A stretch of DNA of 44,666 nucleotides, from contig LJSY01000035.1 in assembly GCA_001314805.1 (NCBI GenBank), forward strand, positions 1 through 44,666. The letters are read 5' to 3'. Numbering within the stretch: position 1 is the stretch's first letter; each line of letters opens with the position of its first letter. Of the stretch, positions 6,663 to 15,474 are shown one piece after another. The position numbers and the translations under genes were made by a program. The notes under the pieces are model-generated. The model made no database searches and was not told the origin of the DNA. It saw only the letters and a program-made list of their open reading frames with translations. The DNA comes from Rhodobacteraceae bacterium HLUCCO18 (lineage in GTDB: Bacteria; Pseudomonadota; Alphaproteobacteria; Rhodobacterales; Rhodobacteraceae).

Positions 6663-8692
6663 TGTCCCAGATTGCGACCGTGACCGAGTTTCCCCGGAAG
6701 GTGCGCAGCGAGGAGACGGTCTGGATCCCGATGCGCGATGGCGCAAGGCTCGCCGCGCGGCTCTGGCTGCCCGAGGATGCCGAGGCGGACCCGGTTCCGG
6801 CGGTTCTGGAATACATCCCCTACCGACGGCGCGATTTCACCCGACCGCGCGACGCGGTGATCCATCCCTACGTCGCCGGCCACGGTTACGCCTGCATCCG
6901 TGTAGACCTGCGCGGCAGCGGCGACTCCGACGGGATCTTGCGCGACGAGTATCAGGAGCAGGAACTGCAGGACGGATGCGACGTGATCGACTGGCTGGCC
7001 GCCCAGCCATGGTGCAACGGCGCGGTGGGCATGATCGGCATCTCCTGGGGCGGGTTCAACGGGCTCCAGATCGCCGCGCGCCAGCCCGAGCCGCTCAAGG
7101 CCGTCATCAGCCTGTGTTCGACCGACGACCGCTATGCCGACGACATCCACCACATGGGCGGCTGCCTGCTGGGCGACAATCTCTCCTGGGCTTCGGTCAT
7201 GTTCGCCTACAACAGCCTGCCGCCCGACCCGGAGGTGGTGGGCGCGCGCTGGCGCGACATGTGGTTCGAGCGTCTCGACGGCAGCGGCCTCTGGCTCGAG
7301 ACATGGCTGCGCCACCAGCGGCGCGACGGTTATTGGCGGCATGGTTCCATCGCGGAGGATTATGCCGCCGTGCAATGCCCCATCATGGCCGTCAGCGGCT
7401 GGGCCGACGGTTATTCCAACGCCGTCTTCAGGCTTCTGGCCCATCTCGACGTACCCCGCCGAGGGCTCATCGGTCCATGGAGCCACAAGTATCCCCATAT
7501 CGGGGTTCCGGGCCCTGCCATCGGGTTCCTGCAGGAATGCGTGCGCTGGTGGGACCAGTGGCTCAAGGGCTGGGATACGGGCGTCATGGAAGACCCGATG
7601 CTGCGCGTCTGGATGCAGGACAGCGTTCCGCCGAGCGCCAGCTACGACACGCGCCCCGGGCGCTGGGTGGCAGAGCCGGTCTGGCCCTCCGGGAACGTCA
7701 GCCAACGCCGCATCGGGCTGGGCCCGGGCCGTATTCTCGGCGATGGCGAGGTGGCGCGGACCGACCCGCTGCCGATCCAGTCGCCGTTAACGGTGGGGTT
7801 GTTCGCCGGCAAGTGGTGTTCCTACGCCGCCGGCCCCGATCTCGCCCACGACCAGCGGCAGGAGGATGGCGGCGCGCTGGTCTTCGACAGCGCTCCGTTG
7901 GCGGAACCGATGGAGATCTTGGGCATAGTCTGCGTCGAACTGGAGCTTTCGGCCGACAGGCCGCTGGCGATGGTCGCCGTACGCCTCTCGGACGTCGCGC
8001 CCGATGGCAAGGCCACTCGCGTCACCTACGGGATGCTGAACCTGACCCATCGCGACTCCCGCGAGCATCCCGAACACCTCGAGCCCGGGCAGCGTTACCG
8101 CGTGCGCATCAAGATGAACGACATCGCGCAGAGCTTTCCGTCCGGGCATCGCCTGCGGCTCGCGGTCTCGACCTCCTACTGGCCGCTGGCATGGCCCTCG
8201 CCGGAGCCGGTGCGCCTGACCATTCATCCCGGGCAGAGCGCGATCGAGCTGCCGGTCCGAGCACCGAGGCCGGAGGATGCCACCCTGCGCGAATTCGACC
8301 CGCCCGAGGGCGCGCCGGAGATCCCGCAGCGGATGATCGAGGCGGGCCGGCACACCTGGCTCGTCCATCGCGACCTCGCCAGCGATGTCTCGACGCTCGA
8401 GGTCATCAACGACCGGGGCATCTTCGCCCTCGACGAGATCGGACTGGAGATCGAGAGCCGGACGAACGAATGGTACACGGTTCGGGCCGACGACTTCCTC
8501 TCGCCGGTGGGAGAGACCCGGACCGTGCGCGGCCTGACCCGCGGCGACTGGCGCATTCGGACGGAGACGCGCACGAGACTGACCTGCAACGCGACGGAGT
8601 TCCACATCTCGGCCGATCTCGACGCCTACGAGAGCGACGAGCGCGTGTTCTGCCGCACCTGGAACGTCTCGATCCCGCGCGATTTCATCTGA
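6662..8692 (+). CDS. CocE/NonD-family alpha/beta hydrolase
   Basis: 676 residues beginning at the ATG that overlaps the preceding stop. The N-terminal half is the X-Pro dipeptidyl-peptidase/CocE fold: IPMRDGARLAARLWLPED, YIPYRRRDFT, VDLRGSGDSDG. Nucleophile Ser128 lies in GISWGG, the likely acid is Asp249 (SGWADGYSN) and the likely base His275 (GPWSHKYPH). The C-terminal half is the jelly-roll domain (FPSGHRLRLAVSTSYWPLAWP, IHPGQSAIELPV), followed by an extra ~120 residues. Family members hydrolyse esters, acyl amides or peptides. No signal peptide. Coupling to an ATP-grasp enzyme suggests that one makes and the other cleaves an amide or ester. Confidence 0.9.
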   Translation: MSQIATVTEFPRKVRSEETVWIPMRDGARLAARLWLPEDAEADPVPAVLEYIPYRRRDFTRPRDAVIHPYVAGHGYACIRVDLRGSGDSDGILRDEYQEQELQDGCDVIDWLAAQPWCNGAVGMIGISWGGFNGLQIAARQPEPLKAVISLCSTDDRYADDIHHMGGCLLGDNLSWASVMFAYNSLPPDPEVVGARWRDMWFERLDGSGLWLETWLRHQRRDGYWRHGSIAEDYAAVQCPIMAVSGWADGYSNAVFRLLAHLDVPRRGLIGPWSHKYPHIGVPGPAIGFLQECVRWWDQWLKGWDTGVMEDPMLRVWMQDSVPPSASYDTRPGRWVAEPVWPSGNVSQRRIGLGPGRILGDGEVARTDPLPIQSPLTVGLFAGKWCSYAAGPDLAHDQRQEDGGALVFDSAPLAEPMEILGIVCVELELSADRPLAMVAVRLSDVAPDGKATRVTYGMLNLTHRDSREHPEHLEPGQRYRVRIKMNDIAQSFPSGHRLRLAVSTSYWPLAWPSPEPVRLTIHPGQSAIELPVRAPRPEDATLREFDPPEGAPEIPQRMIEAGRHTWLVHRDLASDVSTLEVINDRGIFALDEIGLEIESRTNEWYTVRADDFLSPVGETRTVRGLTRGDWRIRTETRTRLTCNATEFHISADLDAYESDERVFCRTWNVSIPRDFI

Positions 8693-8910
8693 GGTTGGGG
8701 GCGGCCGTGGGATAACGGATCGAAAGATCGCTGTGCCGGATCGACATCGACAGGCCCAGGGCGTCCAACGCGGGGTCCTGCCCGAAAATGACGTTCGTCG
8801 GCGCATGGGTCTCACCGCAACGCACCGAAACCGGATCGCACCTCCGACGATGCGCTTCAGATCCCAAGGCTGAAAGCCCCTCGCGAGCCGTCACCTGCCT
8901 CCCACTTGTC

Positions 8911-9046
8911 CGGCGCGGCAACGCTACCTGGGCATGCACGATGGCTCCCTGATCTTGGTCAACGGTTGCCCTACATGCCCCCCTCACAGGTGCCGGACCT
9001 GCTTCCCTGGACCTGGAAATCAACCGGCATCCGCCAAGGCGCCTGA
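8911..9046 (+). pseudogene. Possible IS66-type transposase C-terminal remnant in an otherwise empty gap
   Basis: The gap 8693-9132 holds no convincing gene. One frame ending at the TGA at 9044-9046 reads ARWLPDLGQRLPYM then QVPDLLPWTWKS, which resembles the C-terminal LLPW motif of IS66 TnpC proteins. Too short and degraded to be certain. No terminal repeats found. Confidence 0.25.
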
Positions 9047-9132
9047 CTGCGGTCTTCGCCGGATGTTTACCGTAGAGATGTGTGGCGAGCCGTGGAACCT
9101 GCCGGGGAACCGGAACTCCTGGATGCCTGCGG

Positions 9133-10557
9133 TCAGTCGACTTGAAACGGCACGACGTTTCTGGCGTGGTGGTCGACCTTGATGTCGCGTGCAAGTGGGG
9201 GCACGGAGCGGTGGGCACAGTCCGAACGCTCACAAATGCGACACCCTGTACCAATGGGTTCGAACCGATCGGCGTCAGTCACGTCAAGATCGTCGGCATA
9301 GACAAGCTGGTCTGCATATTTGGCCTCGCACCCGAGGCCGATCGCATACTTCCGGGAAGCCTTTCGGAAATCCGCGCTGTGGATGGTTTTACTGAAGGCA
9401 AGGCAAAGATACCGGAGGCCGTCGGGCGTGCCGGCCAGCTGCCGCAGGATCTCACCATGGCTCTCGAAGGCACTGTGAATATTCCATAGCGGACAGGATC
9501 CCCCAAAGCGTGTGAACTGCAGGCTGGTGGCGCTATGCCGCTTCGTGATGTTGCCCGCACGGTCGATGCGAAGGAAGTAGAACGGCACACCCTTGTTTCC
9601 CGGCCTTTGGAGCATGCTGAGCCGATGGCAGACCTGTTCGCGGCTCGCGTCGAAGCGGAAGGCCAGCCTGTCGAGGTCGTGCCGTGTTTCAGCCGCCGCC
9701 TCCAGAAATTCACTGTAGGGCAGCACGACGCCACCGGCAAAGTAGTTCGCAAACGTCATGCGATATACTTCACGGGCGCTATCGGAGTGAAAGCCGGCTT
9801 CATCCAACAGGTTCTCGATCAATGGGCCTTGTTCAAGCAGGCCGACCTGGTAGGCCATCTGGAATAGGTTTGTGGCCGCGCTCGATGTGACGCTGAGGTG
9901 GAGCGTATGAGACACCGGGTCATAGCGGCGAATTGCGCCTGCTTCCGCCGCGCTTTTGGTTTCCACTACGCGGACGCCATGTGCATCCATCAAATAGTCG
10001 GCGAGCAGAACGTAACGCTGTTTATCGCTTTGGGTGATCGTGCGAGCAAAGCTCTCGGCCTCACGGTCGAGCTCGTCGATATAGTTGTCCTTGTAGTGAA
10101 AGTAGTCCCGCACCTCTTCATAAGGCAGAGGCGCAACGGCGGCCTCGGTTTCCGAGAGCGTGGTGTCGAGTTGACCCAGTTGCTCACGCGTCTTCTGAAA
10201 AACTTGATAGAGGCCAAGGAATGCCCGGACCATGTTCGGCGTGTTCGAAGCCGCGATCTTCAATTCCTGCGGCATGATGCGGGTGTCTGCGAAGACAGGA
10301 TCAGCAAGAATTCCACCAAGATCGACCGCGATCTTGCCGGATTCATCGAGGGCGAGTTCGGAAAGATCGAACCCGAAGCCGTTGAACAGCGCGAGTATCA
10401 CCGAGGCCGACAAAGACCTGTGATTGTTTTCGATCTGATTCAGGTAGCTGGTTGAAATGGCGAGTTTTCTAGCGAATTCTGCCTGGGTCAGGTTGTGACT
10501 TTGGCGCAGATGTCGGACGCGTGCGCCCGCAAAGATTTTCCGAAGATTGTCGGTCAT
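9133..10557 (-). CDS. ScfR/PccR-family short-chain fatty acyl regulator
   Basis: 474 residues. An N-terminal XRE helix-turn-helix (~10-62: LRQSHNLTQAEFARKLAIS, YLNQIENNHRSLS) is followed by the IrrE/ImmA-like central region and the family's C-terminal domain with the Cys-rich GCRICERSDCAHR near the end. Relatives include RamB, PrpC2-type regulators and PccR of Rhodobacter, which sense acyl-CoA status and control propionyl-CoA or glyoxylate metabolism. It diverges from a thiolase remnant and phaC, consistent with acyl-CoA/PHA control. The ATG at 10557 has no strong ribosome site. A palindrome at 10579-10593 just upstream suggests autoregulation. Confidence 0.88.
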   Translation of the reverse strand: MTDNLRKIFAGARVRHLRQSHNLTQAEFARKLAISTSYLNQIENNHRSLSASVILALFNGFGFDLSELALDESGKIAVDLGGILADPVFADTRIMPQELKIAASNTPNMVRAFLGLYQVFQKTREQLGQLDTTLSETEAAVAPLPYEEVRDYFHYKDNYIDELDREAESFARTITQSDKQRYVLLADYLMDAHGVRVVETKSAAEAGAIRRYDPVSHTLHLSVTSSAATNLFQMAYQVGLLEQGPLIENLLDEAGFHSDSAREVYRMTFANYFAGGVVLPYSEFLEAAAETRHDLDRLAFRFDASREQVCHRLSMLQRPGNKGVPFYFLRIDRAGNITKRHSATSLQFTRFGGSCPLWNIHSAFESHGEILRQLAGTPDGLRYLCLAFSKTIHSADFRKASRKYAIGLGCEAKYADQLVYADDLDVTDADRFEPIGTGCRICERSDCAHRSVPPLARDIKVDHHARNVVPFQVD

Positions 10558-10578
10558 TCACATTTTCGCATATAATAA

Positions 10579-10593
10579 TTTGCATTTTGTAAA
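10579..10593. promoter_or_regulatory. Candidate ScfR-family operator
   Basis: TTTGCA-TTT-TGTAAA is an inverted repeat with one mismatch in the AT-rich divergent region. Its halves resemble the TTTGCAAA half-sites I recall for Rhodobacter PccR. It lies 22 bases before the regulator start and 69 before the thiolase remnant. Confidence 0.5.
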
Positions 10594-10661
10594 CCTTCAC
10601 ATTGTAACACGTTCAGTCCTCGACGCCTAGCACGCCGTAGGATTAGGCCGTTGGGCAACGC

Positions 10662-11078
10662 ATGGCACTGGCCTCCGCCGATGCCGCGGAAGCCGCGGGG
10701 CTCAAGCCACGGGCCCGTCTTCTTGGTTACGCCATTGCCGGTGTGCGCCACGAAGTGATGGGCATGGGTCCAATCCCGGCGGTGACCCAACTGCTCAACA
10801 AGATTGATATGACGCCCGACCAGTTCGACGTGATAGAATCAAACGAGGCCTTCGCCGCACAGGCGTGTGCTGTGAACGCGGCTCTCGGGCTCGACACCGA
10901 CAAGGTAAACCCAAATGGCGGCGCCATTGCTCTGGGACACCCGATCGGTGCCACCGGCGCGATCATTTCGATCAAGACGCTTTATGAGCTCGAACGCATC
11001 GGCGGCCAGTATGGCCTCGTCACGATGTGCATCGGGGGCGGCCAGGGTATTGCTCTTGCCTTCGAGCGTTTGAACTGA
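10662..11078 (+). pseudogene. N-terminally truncated acetyl-CoA acetyltransferase (thiolase)
   Basis: 138 codons covering only the C-terminal third of a biosynthetic thiolase (PhaA/AtoB type): LKPRARLLGYA, GMGPIPAV, DVIESNEAFAAQ, then His93 in GHPIGATG and Cys123 in CIGGGQG. The N-terminal half with the acyl-accepting cysteine is missing, and an in-frame stop lies just upstream, so the enzyme cannot be active alone. Similarity begins almost exactly at the first Met, indicating a sharp recombination junction downstream of the regulator region. It is followed after 59 bases by phaC, so an original phaA-phaC order was probably disrupted. A full thiolase elsewhere would be needed for PHA synthesis. 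Confidence 0.85.
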
Positions 11079-11137
11079 AGGACAATGGGACGGGGCGCCC
11101 GCAACGGGCGCCCCGGCAAATCGGGGAGGAAACCGCC

Positions 11138-12937
11138 GTGGCTGACACAACACCAGACCCAAGATCGCAAGAGATGACCGAGACAGCACAGCGCATGATG
11201 TCGCTGGCGCAGCGATCCGTTTCTGCGGCGGCCAAAATCCAGTCCCGATCCACGGCTCAGGTCACGGGGTCTGAATACTCGTTGATGGATTCCGCTACAC
11301 TTGCGCGCGCTTACGGCAATGTCTGGAGCCGCCTGATGACCAATCCGCAGGAGTTTTGGACAGCCCAAATCCAGGCCGGTACGAGCATAGCCAAGATCTG
11401 GAGCGCCATGCTCGCGCCACGGGATGGCGAGGTGACAGACCGACGTTTCAAGGATGAGAGTTGGTCCGAAGACCCGGTGTCGCGCAGCTACCGCGATACG
11501 TTCCTCGCGTTCGAGGCAGCCGTGGAAGAGCTGCTTGAAACGCTTACCGAAGAGGGTCGCGACGATCTGCGGGTCAAGTTTTTCACAAGGCAGGCCGTCA
11601 GCGCGCTTTCTCCCGCGAATTACCTCGCGACCAATGCCAAGGCGCGGGCCAGAATGATCGAAACCGGCGGGGAAAGCGTGCTGGACGGGATCGAAAACCT
11701 GCTGAGCGATCTTGAGCGAGGCGACGGTCGTCTCGACATTGCAACCAACGACCCCAACGCATTTGAAGTCGGCGTAGATCTGGCAACCACCGAAGGTGAA
11801 GTGATCTTTCAGAACGATTTGATGCAGTTGATCCAGTATCATCCGCGCACTGAAAGCCAACACAAGGTTCCGATTTTGTTTGTGCCGGCCTGGATCAACA
11901 AGTTCTACATAATGGACATGCGGCCGCAGAACAGCTTGATCCGCTACACGCTGGAGCAGGGCCATTCGGTATTTGTCATCTCCTGGGCCAATCCCACCGC
12001 TGCACACGCGGACCTAGATTTCTCCGACTACATGAAGCTTGGACCTCTGGCCGCGCTCGACGTCATCCGCGACATCACGGGTGAAGAGAAGGCAAATGTC
12101 CTCGGATTCTGCATCGGCGGGATTCTCGTCACTGCGATGCTTGGTTATCTCGCGGCCAAAGGCGAAGATCGGATCAACAGCGCCACGACGCTCGCCACGA
12201 TGGTGGATTTCAACGACGTGGGGGAGATCGGTGTTTTCATTGACGACAACCGGCTCGAGATTCTCCGCTCGCATATGGAAGAAAAGGGTTACCTCGAGGC
12301 GCACCACCTTCAGGACATGTTCTCGATGCTGCGCGAGAATGACCTCATCTGGTCGTTCTACGAAGCAAACTATCTGCGTGGCGACAAGCCCAGGCCATTC
12401 GACCTGCTCTATTGGAACGCCGACTCGACGCGCCTGCCGAAAGCGATGCTGCTTTGGTATCTTGAGGAGGTGTACCTGCAGAACAAGCTCCGTCAGCCCG
12501 GTGGTCTGGAAATGGACGGGGTCAAGATTGACATCTCAAAGATCGAGCCGCCGATGTTTGTCCTGGCGACCCGGGATGACCACATCGCGCCTTGGACGTC
12601 GATTTACCCCGCAACGCAGATAATCGAGGGAGATGTGGAGTTCGTTCTCGGTGGTTCGGGCCACATCGCCGGCGTGATTAATCCTCCGGGCAAACGCCAG
12701 AAATACGGCTACATGACCTGCGCCAGTTACCCCGCCACGACCGATGGCTTTCTGGCGGAAGCAGAGGCTCATGAAGGATCATGGTGGCCCTATTGGGCGG
12801 GGTGGCTCGCTGAGAAAAGCGGCGAGATGGTGACGCCTCGCAAGGTTGCGAAACGGGGACGCTACACGTCGTTGGAGCCTGCACCGGGCAGCTTCGTGAC
12901 GGTCACTTCCAGCCAGACATCGACGACCAAGGGCTGA
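11138..12937 (+). CDS. phaC: Class I polyhydroxyalkanoate synthase
   Basis: 599 residues from a GTG at 11138 behind GGGGAGGA (11123-11130). Upstream Met codons in the frame lie within the thiolase remnant. The lipase-like PhaC box GFCIGG holds Cys325. Asp481 lies in TRDDHIAPW and His509 in GGSGHIAGVINPP, very close to the C319/D480/H508 numbering of Cupriavidus PhaC. It polymerises 3-hydroxyacyl-CoA into intracellular PHA granules. Class I members need no PhaE or PhaR subunit. No phasin, depolymerase or reductase gene adjoins it. Expression may depend on the ScfR-type regulator upstream. Confidence 0.95.
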   Translation: MADTTPDPRSQEMTETAQRMMSLAQRSVSAAAKIQSRSTAQVTGSEYSLMDSATLARAYGNVWSRLMTNPQEFWTAQIQAGTSIAKIWSAMLAPRDGEVTDRRFKDESWSEDPVSRSYRDTFLAFEAAVEELLETLTEEGRDDLRVKFFTRQAVSALSPANYLATNAKARARMIETGGESVLDGIENLLSDLERGDGRLDIATNDPNAFEVGVDLATTEGEVIFQNDLMQLIQYHPRTESQHKVPILFVPAWINKFYIMDMRPQNSLIRYTLEQGHSVFVISWANPTAAHADLDFSDYMKLGPLAALDVIRDITGEEKANVLGFCIGGILVTAMLGYLAAKGEDRINSATTLATMVDFNDVGEIGVFIDDNRLEILRSHMEEKGYLEAHHLQDMFSMLRENDLIWSFYEANYLRGDKPRPFDLLYWNADSTRLPKAMLLWYLEEVYLQNKLRQPGGLEMDGVKIDISKIEPPMFVLATRDDHIAPWTSIYPATQIIEGDVEFVLGGSGHIAGVINPPGKRQKYGYMTCASYPATTDGFLAEAEAHEGSWWPYWAGWLAEKSGEMVTPRKVAKRGRYTSLEPAPGSFVTVTSSQTSTTKG

Positions 12938-13009
12938 GGTCACGATCGCCGGCCGTGCTGAATCGCCCTGGGTCCGGTCCCTATTCCCGGGGCCCTGCAG
13001 CGAACGGCA

Positions 13010-13150
13010 TCAAGGTCCGAGAAGCGGACAAACCCTAACCTGTGTTCCGATCACCCCTTTGCCGGTATGGGTCCGGGGCAGGAGTTCTTCGACCTGGCCT
13101 TGCACGTGGATGGTCGCGATCGCACCGAGGGTGGCGGCCACCCAGCCGGA
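13010..13150 (-). pseudogene. Possible second IS66-like remnant
   Basis: The gap 12938-13281 lacks a convincing gene. A minus-strand frame reads GWVAATLGAIATIHVQG then QVEELLPRTHTG, loosely like the end of an IS66 transposase. Very weak evidence. Confidence 0.2.
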
Positions 13151-13281
13151 GCTTCCGTTGGCACAACGTTTGGCGGCGGAGGGAAACGCGGCCCGCTTTG
13201 CTCCCGCAGGCTGGCCGGGAGCAGTCGCGAGGCGATCGTCGCCGTGGTGTCCGTGGCGGGTGCAGGCCATGCGGCCAAGGG

Positions 13282-14199
13282 TCAGTTTGACCCGAACGTG
13301 GTGGGCGCCAGGCCCGGGACGGCGTCAAGGGTCTCGCTCCCGGGGATCGTGGCGAGGCCGTCGGCCATGACATCTCCGACAGGGTTGCGGAGCGGCCGGA
13401 ACTCGGGCGCGAGGCCGGCCGGCGGGGCGGTGGTGTCGTCACGCATCGCGCGTCGCACCGCCTCGGCCAGCACCCGCGCCTCGGCCCGGGGCAATTGGGT
13501 CGCGATCGATGCGGCCAGCGGGCCGTCGTGCCAGTAGGCCAGCGCGATCCCGGCGCGCTCCCGCTCGACGATGGGTCCCGGGCTGTCCATCCAGCGGGGC
13601 GCGATGAAGAGGCTGAAGGCGCGCCCGTCCCGCGACCGGTATTCGAGCGCGACAAGCTGGTCGCCGCTGCGGCGCACGCCCCGTTTGCCGACAAGGGTAA
13701 AGCCCTCGGATGAAAGGTCCGGCGCGCTCAGGCGGATCGCAACTTCATCATCGATCCAGCTGATCGCACGCTCGGGCGCGCCGCCCCCTTCGCCGGACAG
13801 GGCCATCTCGGGTCCGCGCAGGACGAACTGGCGGTAGCTCTCGTCCAGAAGAGCGCGCCGGGCCGTATCGTCCTCGCCGTGCCCGACGAGCCAGCCGCCA
13901 AGGCCCGCCGCGACCACCACCAGGCCGGCCGCCGCGCGCCGCAGGACGGGACGTGCCCGTGTCCGCTCGGCATCCTCGACGATGGCGCGGAGCCGCTCGG
14001 GGACGGGGGCCGCGAGCGCGCCTGCATAGGCGGTGCGCAGGGCGGCCGTCTGGGCGCGATAATCCGACAGGCGGGACGCGGCCTCCGGATCACGGGCGAT
14101 TGCCGCCTCGATCGCGGCCTTGCGTGCGGGATCGTCGTCGAGAAACCCGTCGGCCAGCGCGAGGAGGTCGAGGTCGTCGATGCACGGGCGGTCCATCAT
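13282..14199 (-). CDS. Membrane-anchored anti-sigma factor
   Basis: 305 residues. The N-terminal ~75 residues (CIDDLDLLALADGFLDDD, AAIARDPEAASRLSDYR) form an anti-sigma-like cytoplasmic domain. One transmembrane helix lies at ~86-105 (RRAAAGLVVVAAGLGGWLVG), followed by a ~200-residue periplasmic domain with no recognised enzyme motif. It begins one base after the stop of the ECF sigma gene, the standard sigma/anti-sigma order. The N-terminus lacks a full HisxxxCysxxCys zinc motif, so it is probably not a redox ZAS type. Paired ATGs at 14199 and 14196 leave the exact start open. Confidence 0.82.
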   Translation of the reverse strand: MMDRPCIDDLDLLALADGFLDDDPARKAAIEAAIARDPEAASRLSDYRAQTAALRTAYAGALAAPVPERLRAIVEDAERTRARPVLRRAAAGLVVVAAGLGGWLVGHGEDDTARRALLDESYRQFVLRGPEMALSGEGGGAPERAISWIDDEVAIRLSAPDLSSEGFTLVGKRGVRRSGDQLVALEYRSRDGRAFSLFIAPRWMDSPGPIVERERAGIALAYWHDGPLAASIATQLPRAEARVLAEAVRRAMRDDTTAPPAGLAPEFRPLRNPVGDVMADGLATIPGSETLDAVPGLAPTTFGSN

Positions 14200-14200
14200 G

Positions 14201-14704
14201 TCATTTCACCTGGCGCAGTTGCGGCTCGAAGTCGTCGAAGGTCTCGCGCAGGCGCTCGCGGCCACGCGACAGGCGCGAGCGCAGCGTGCCCACGGGAATG
14301 TCGAGCGCGGCGGCGGCCTCGTCATAGGACAGACCCTCCACTGCGGTCAGCGCGATGGCCGCCCGCTGCTCGGCCGGAAGCTCCTGCATCGCGGTGACGA
14401 TGTCGCGACGCACGAGGCGGGCGTCGGCCGTCGCCGGGGCGATGGGATCGGGCGCGACGTCGAGGTCCACCTCGTTTGCGCGTCGCTTGCGGCGCGGACC
14501 CTGGTTCAGAAAGACATGGTAGAGCATCTTGTAGAGCCAGGCCCTAAGACTGCCATGGCGCGACCAGAGGTGGCGTTTGCGGATCGCACGCTCCAGCGTG
14601 TCCTGCACGAGGTCGTCGGCGGCCACAGGGTCCCGCGTCAATGCCAGCGCGTAGCGCCGCAGACGGGGGATCTCCCGCGCGATGAGCCACTTGGTTTCCT
14701 GCAT
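14201..14704 (-). CDS. ECF-family RNA polymerase sigma factor
   Basis: 167 residues. Region 2 (~8-75: IPRLRRYALALTRDPVAADDLVQDTLERA, LRAWLYKMLYHVFLN) recognises the -10 element. Region 4 (~108-160: LPAEQRAAIALTAVEGLSYDEAAAAL, VGTLRSRLSRGRERL) recognises the -35. The anti-sigma gene follows with one base between them. A GGAAC-N17-TGTC promoter at 14736-14763 probably gives autoregulation. A near-identical divergent promoter precedes the DUF4168 gene. The C-terminus lacks the extra domains of larger ECF groups. The inducing signal is unknown. Confidence 0.93.
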   Translation of the reverse strand: MQETKWLIAREIPRLRRYALALTRDPVAADDLVQDTLERAIRKRHLWSRHGSLRAWLYKMLYHVFLNQGPRRKRRANEVDLDVAPDPIAPATADARLVRRDIVTAMQELPAEQRAAIALTAVEGLSYDEAAAALDIPVGTLRSRLSRGRERLRETFDDFEPQLRQVK

Positions 14705-14735
14705 GCCCGCCCTCGTCGATCATGGCCTTTCGGGA

Positions 14736-14763
14736 GAGACAGGCACACGGCCGGAAAAGTTCC
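14736..14763 (-). promoter_or_regulatory. ECF promoter for the sigma/anti-sigma operon
   Basis: Minus strand: GGAAC (14759-14763), 17 nt, TGTC (14738-14741) then TC. The spacer and flanks match the divergent site at 14802-14827 at many positions (CCGG and GCCTGTCT), suggesting the same sigma factor recognises both. Confidence 0.6.
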
Positions 14764-14801
14764 ATTCGATCCCCTCCATCCAGATTTTTTTTTGCTGTTC
14801 G

Positions 14802-14827
14802 GGAACAAACCGGACCCCGCGCCTGTC
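14802..14827 (+). promoter_or_regulatory. ECF promoter for the DUF4168 gene
   Basis: GGAAC (14802-14806), 17 nt, TGTC (14824-14827), ending CCTGTCTATCC compared with CCTGTCTCTCC at the sigma promoter. It lies 66 nt before the ATG at 14893. A run of nine T at ~14785-14793 separates the two divergent promoters. Confidence 0.6.
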
Positions 14828-14892
14828 TATCCATAGGGTCGCCCGCATCATAGCGCACGGTGGCCCGTGATCCAAACAGAGGACCAGAAGCC

Positions 14893-15300
14893 ATGATCCA
14901 TTCGAAGAAACTGACCGCGATCCTCGGGAGTTGCGCGCTCGTGACGGCCGTCGGCGTGATGCCGACAGCGGTGGCGGCCAATGACGCAGGGCAACACCAG
15001 CCGCCGGTGATCGAGGCTCAGGCCGAGGAGCAGTTCGACGACGCGACCATCGACGCCTTCGCGGCAGCACAGATGCGCGTGGCGGAGATCCGTGCGCTCT
15101 ACGCCGCTCAGTTCGAAGCGGCGGAAACCGACGAAGAGCGCATGCAGGTCTCCGAGGAGGCCACCGAGGAGATGATCGCAGCCGTCGAAGCGACGCCAGA
15201 CATCACGTTGGAAGAGTACGACGCCGTGATCCAAGCTGCGAACGATGACCCGGCGCTCGTCGAGCGCATCAACGAGGCGATCGCCAATTTGAGCACCTGA
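14893..15300 (+). CDS. Secreted DUF4168-domain protein
   Basis: 135 residues with a clear signal peptide (IHSKKLTAILGSCALV... PTAVAAND). An acidic helical domain follows (residues ~42-134: IDAFAAAQMRVAEI, DEERMQVSEEATEEMIAAV, ITLEEYDAVIQAANDD), as in DUF4168 proteins, which are periplasmic and of unknown function. AGAGGA at 14878-14883 fits the ATG at 14893. Its promoter copies that of the divergent ECF sigma operon, so it is a likely direct target of that sigma factor and may be part of the envelope response. Confidence 0.82.
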   Translation: MIHSKKLTAILGSCALVTAVGVMPTAVAANDAGQHQPPVIEAQAEEQFDDATIDAFAAAQMRVAEIRALYAAQFEAAETDEERMQVSEEATEEMIAAVEATPDITLEEYDAVIQAANDDPALVERINEAIANLST

Positions 15301-15474
15301 CGCCGCGGGACGACCCGGCACAAGGGAATGGAAGTGCGTCGCCGCCTCTCCCCGGCGGCGCACCACCGCGGGAGGTGGGACCCGCTTCAAGGCCGGACCA
15401 CCACCCGCGGTTCCCCGTGCGACAGCCCACGCAACACGATGCGTTCGCCCACACCGACAGCGAAAGTAGCAACC

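Noticed and set aside
8685-9254. 189-codon minus-strand frame in the 8693-9132 gap
   Set aside because: Arg/Thr/His-rich composition typical of antisense GC-rich frames, no ribosome site and no recognisable domain.
13035-14093. Large alternative frames across the anti-sigma gene
   Set aside because: Arg/Pro/Ala/Ser-rich translations typical of shadow frames; the anti-sigma frame has the expected helix and coupling to the sigma gene.
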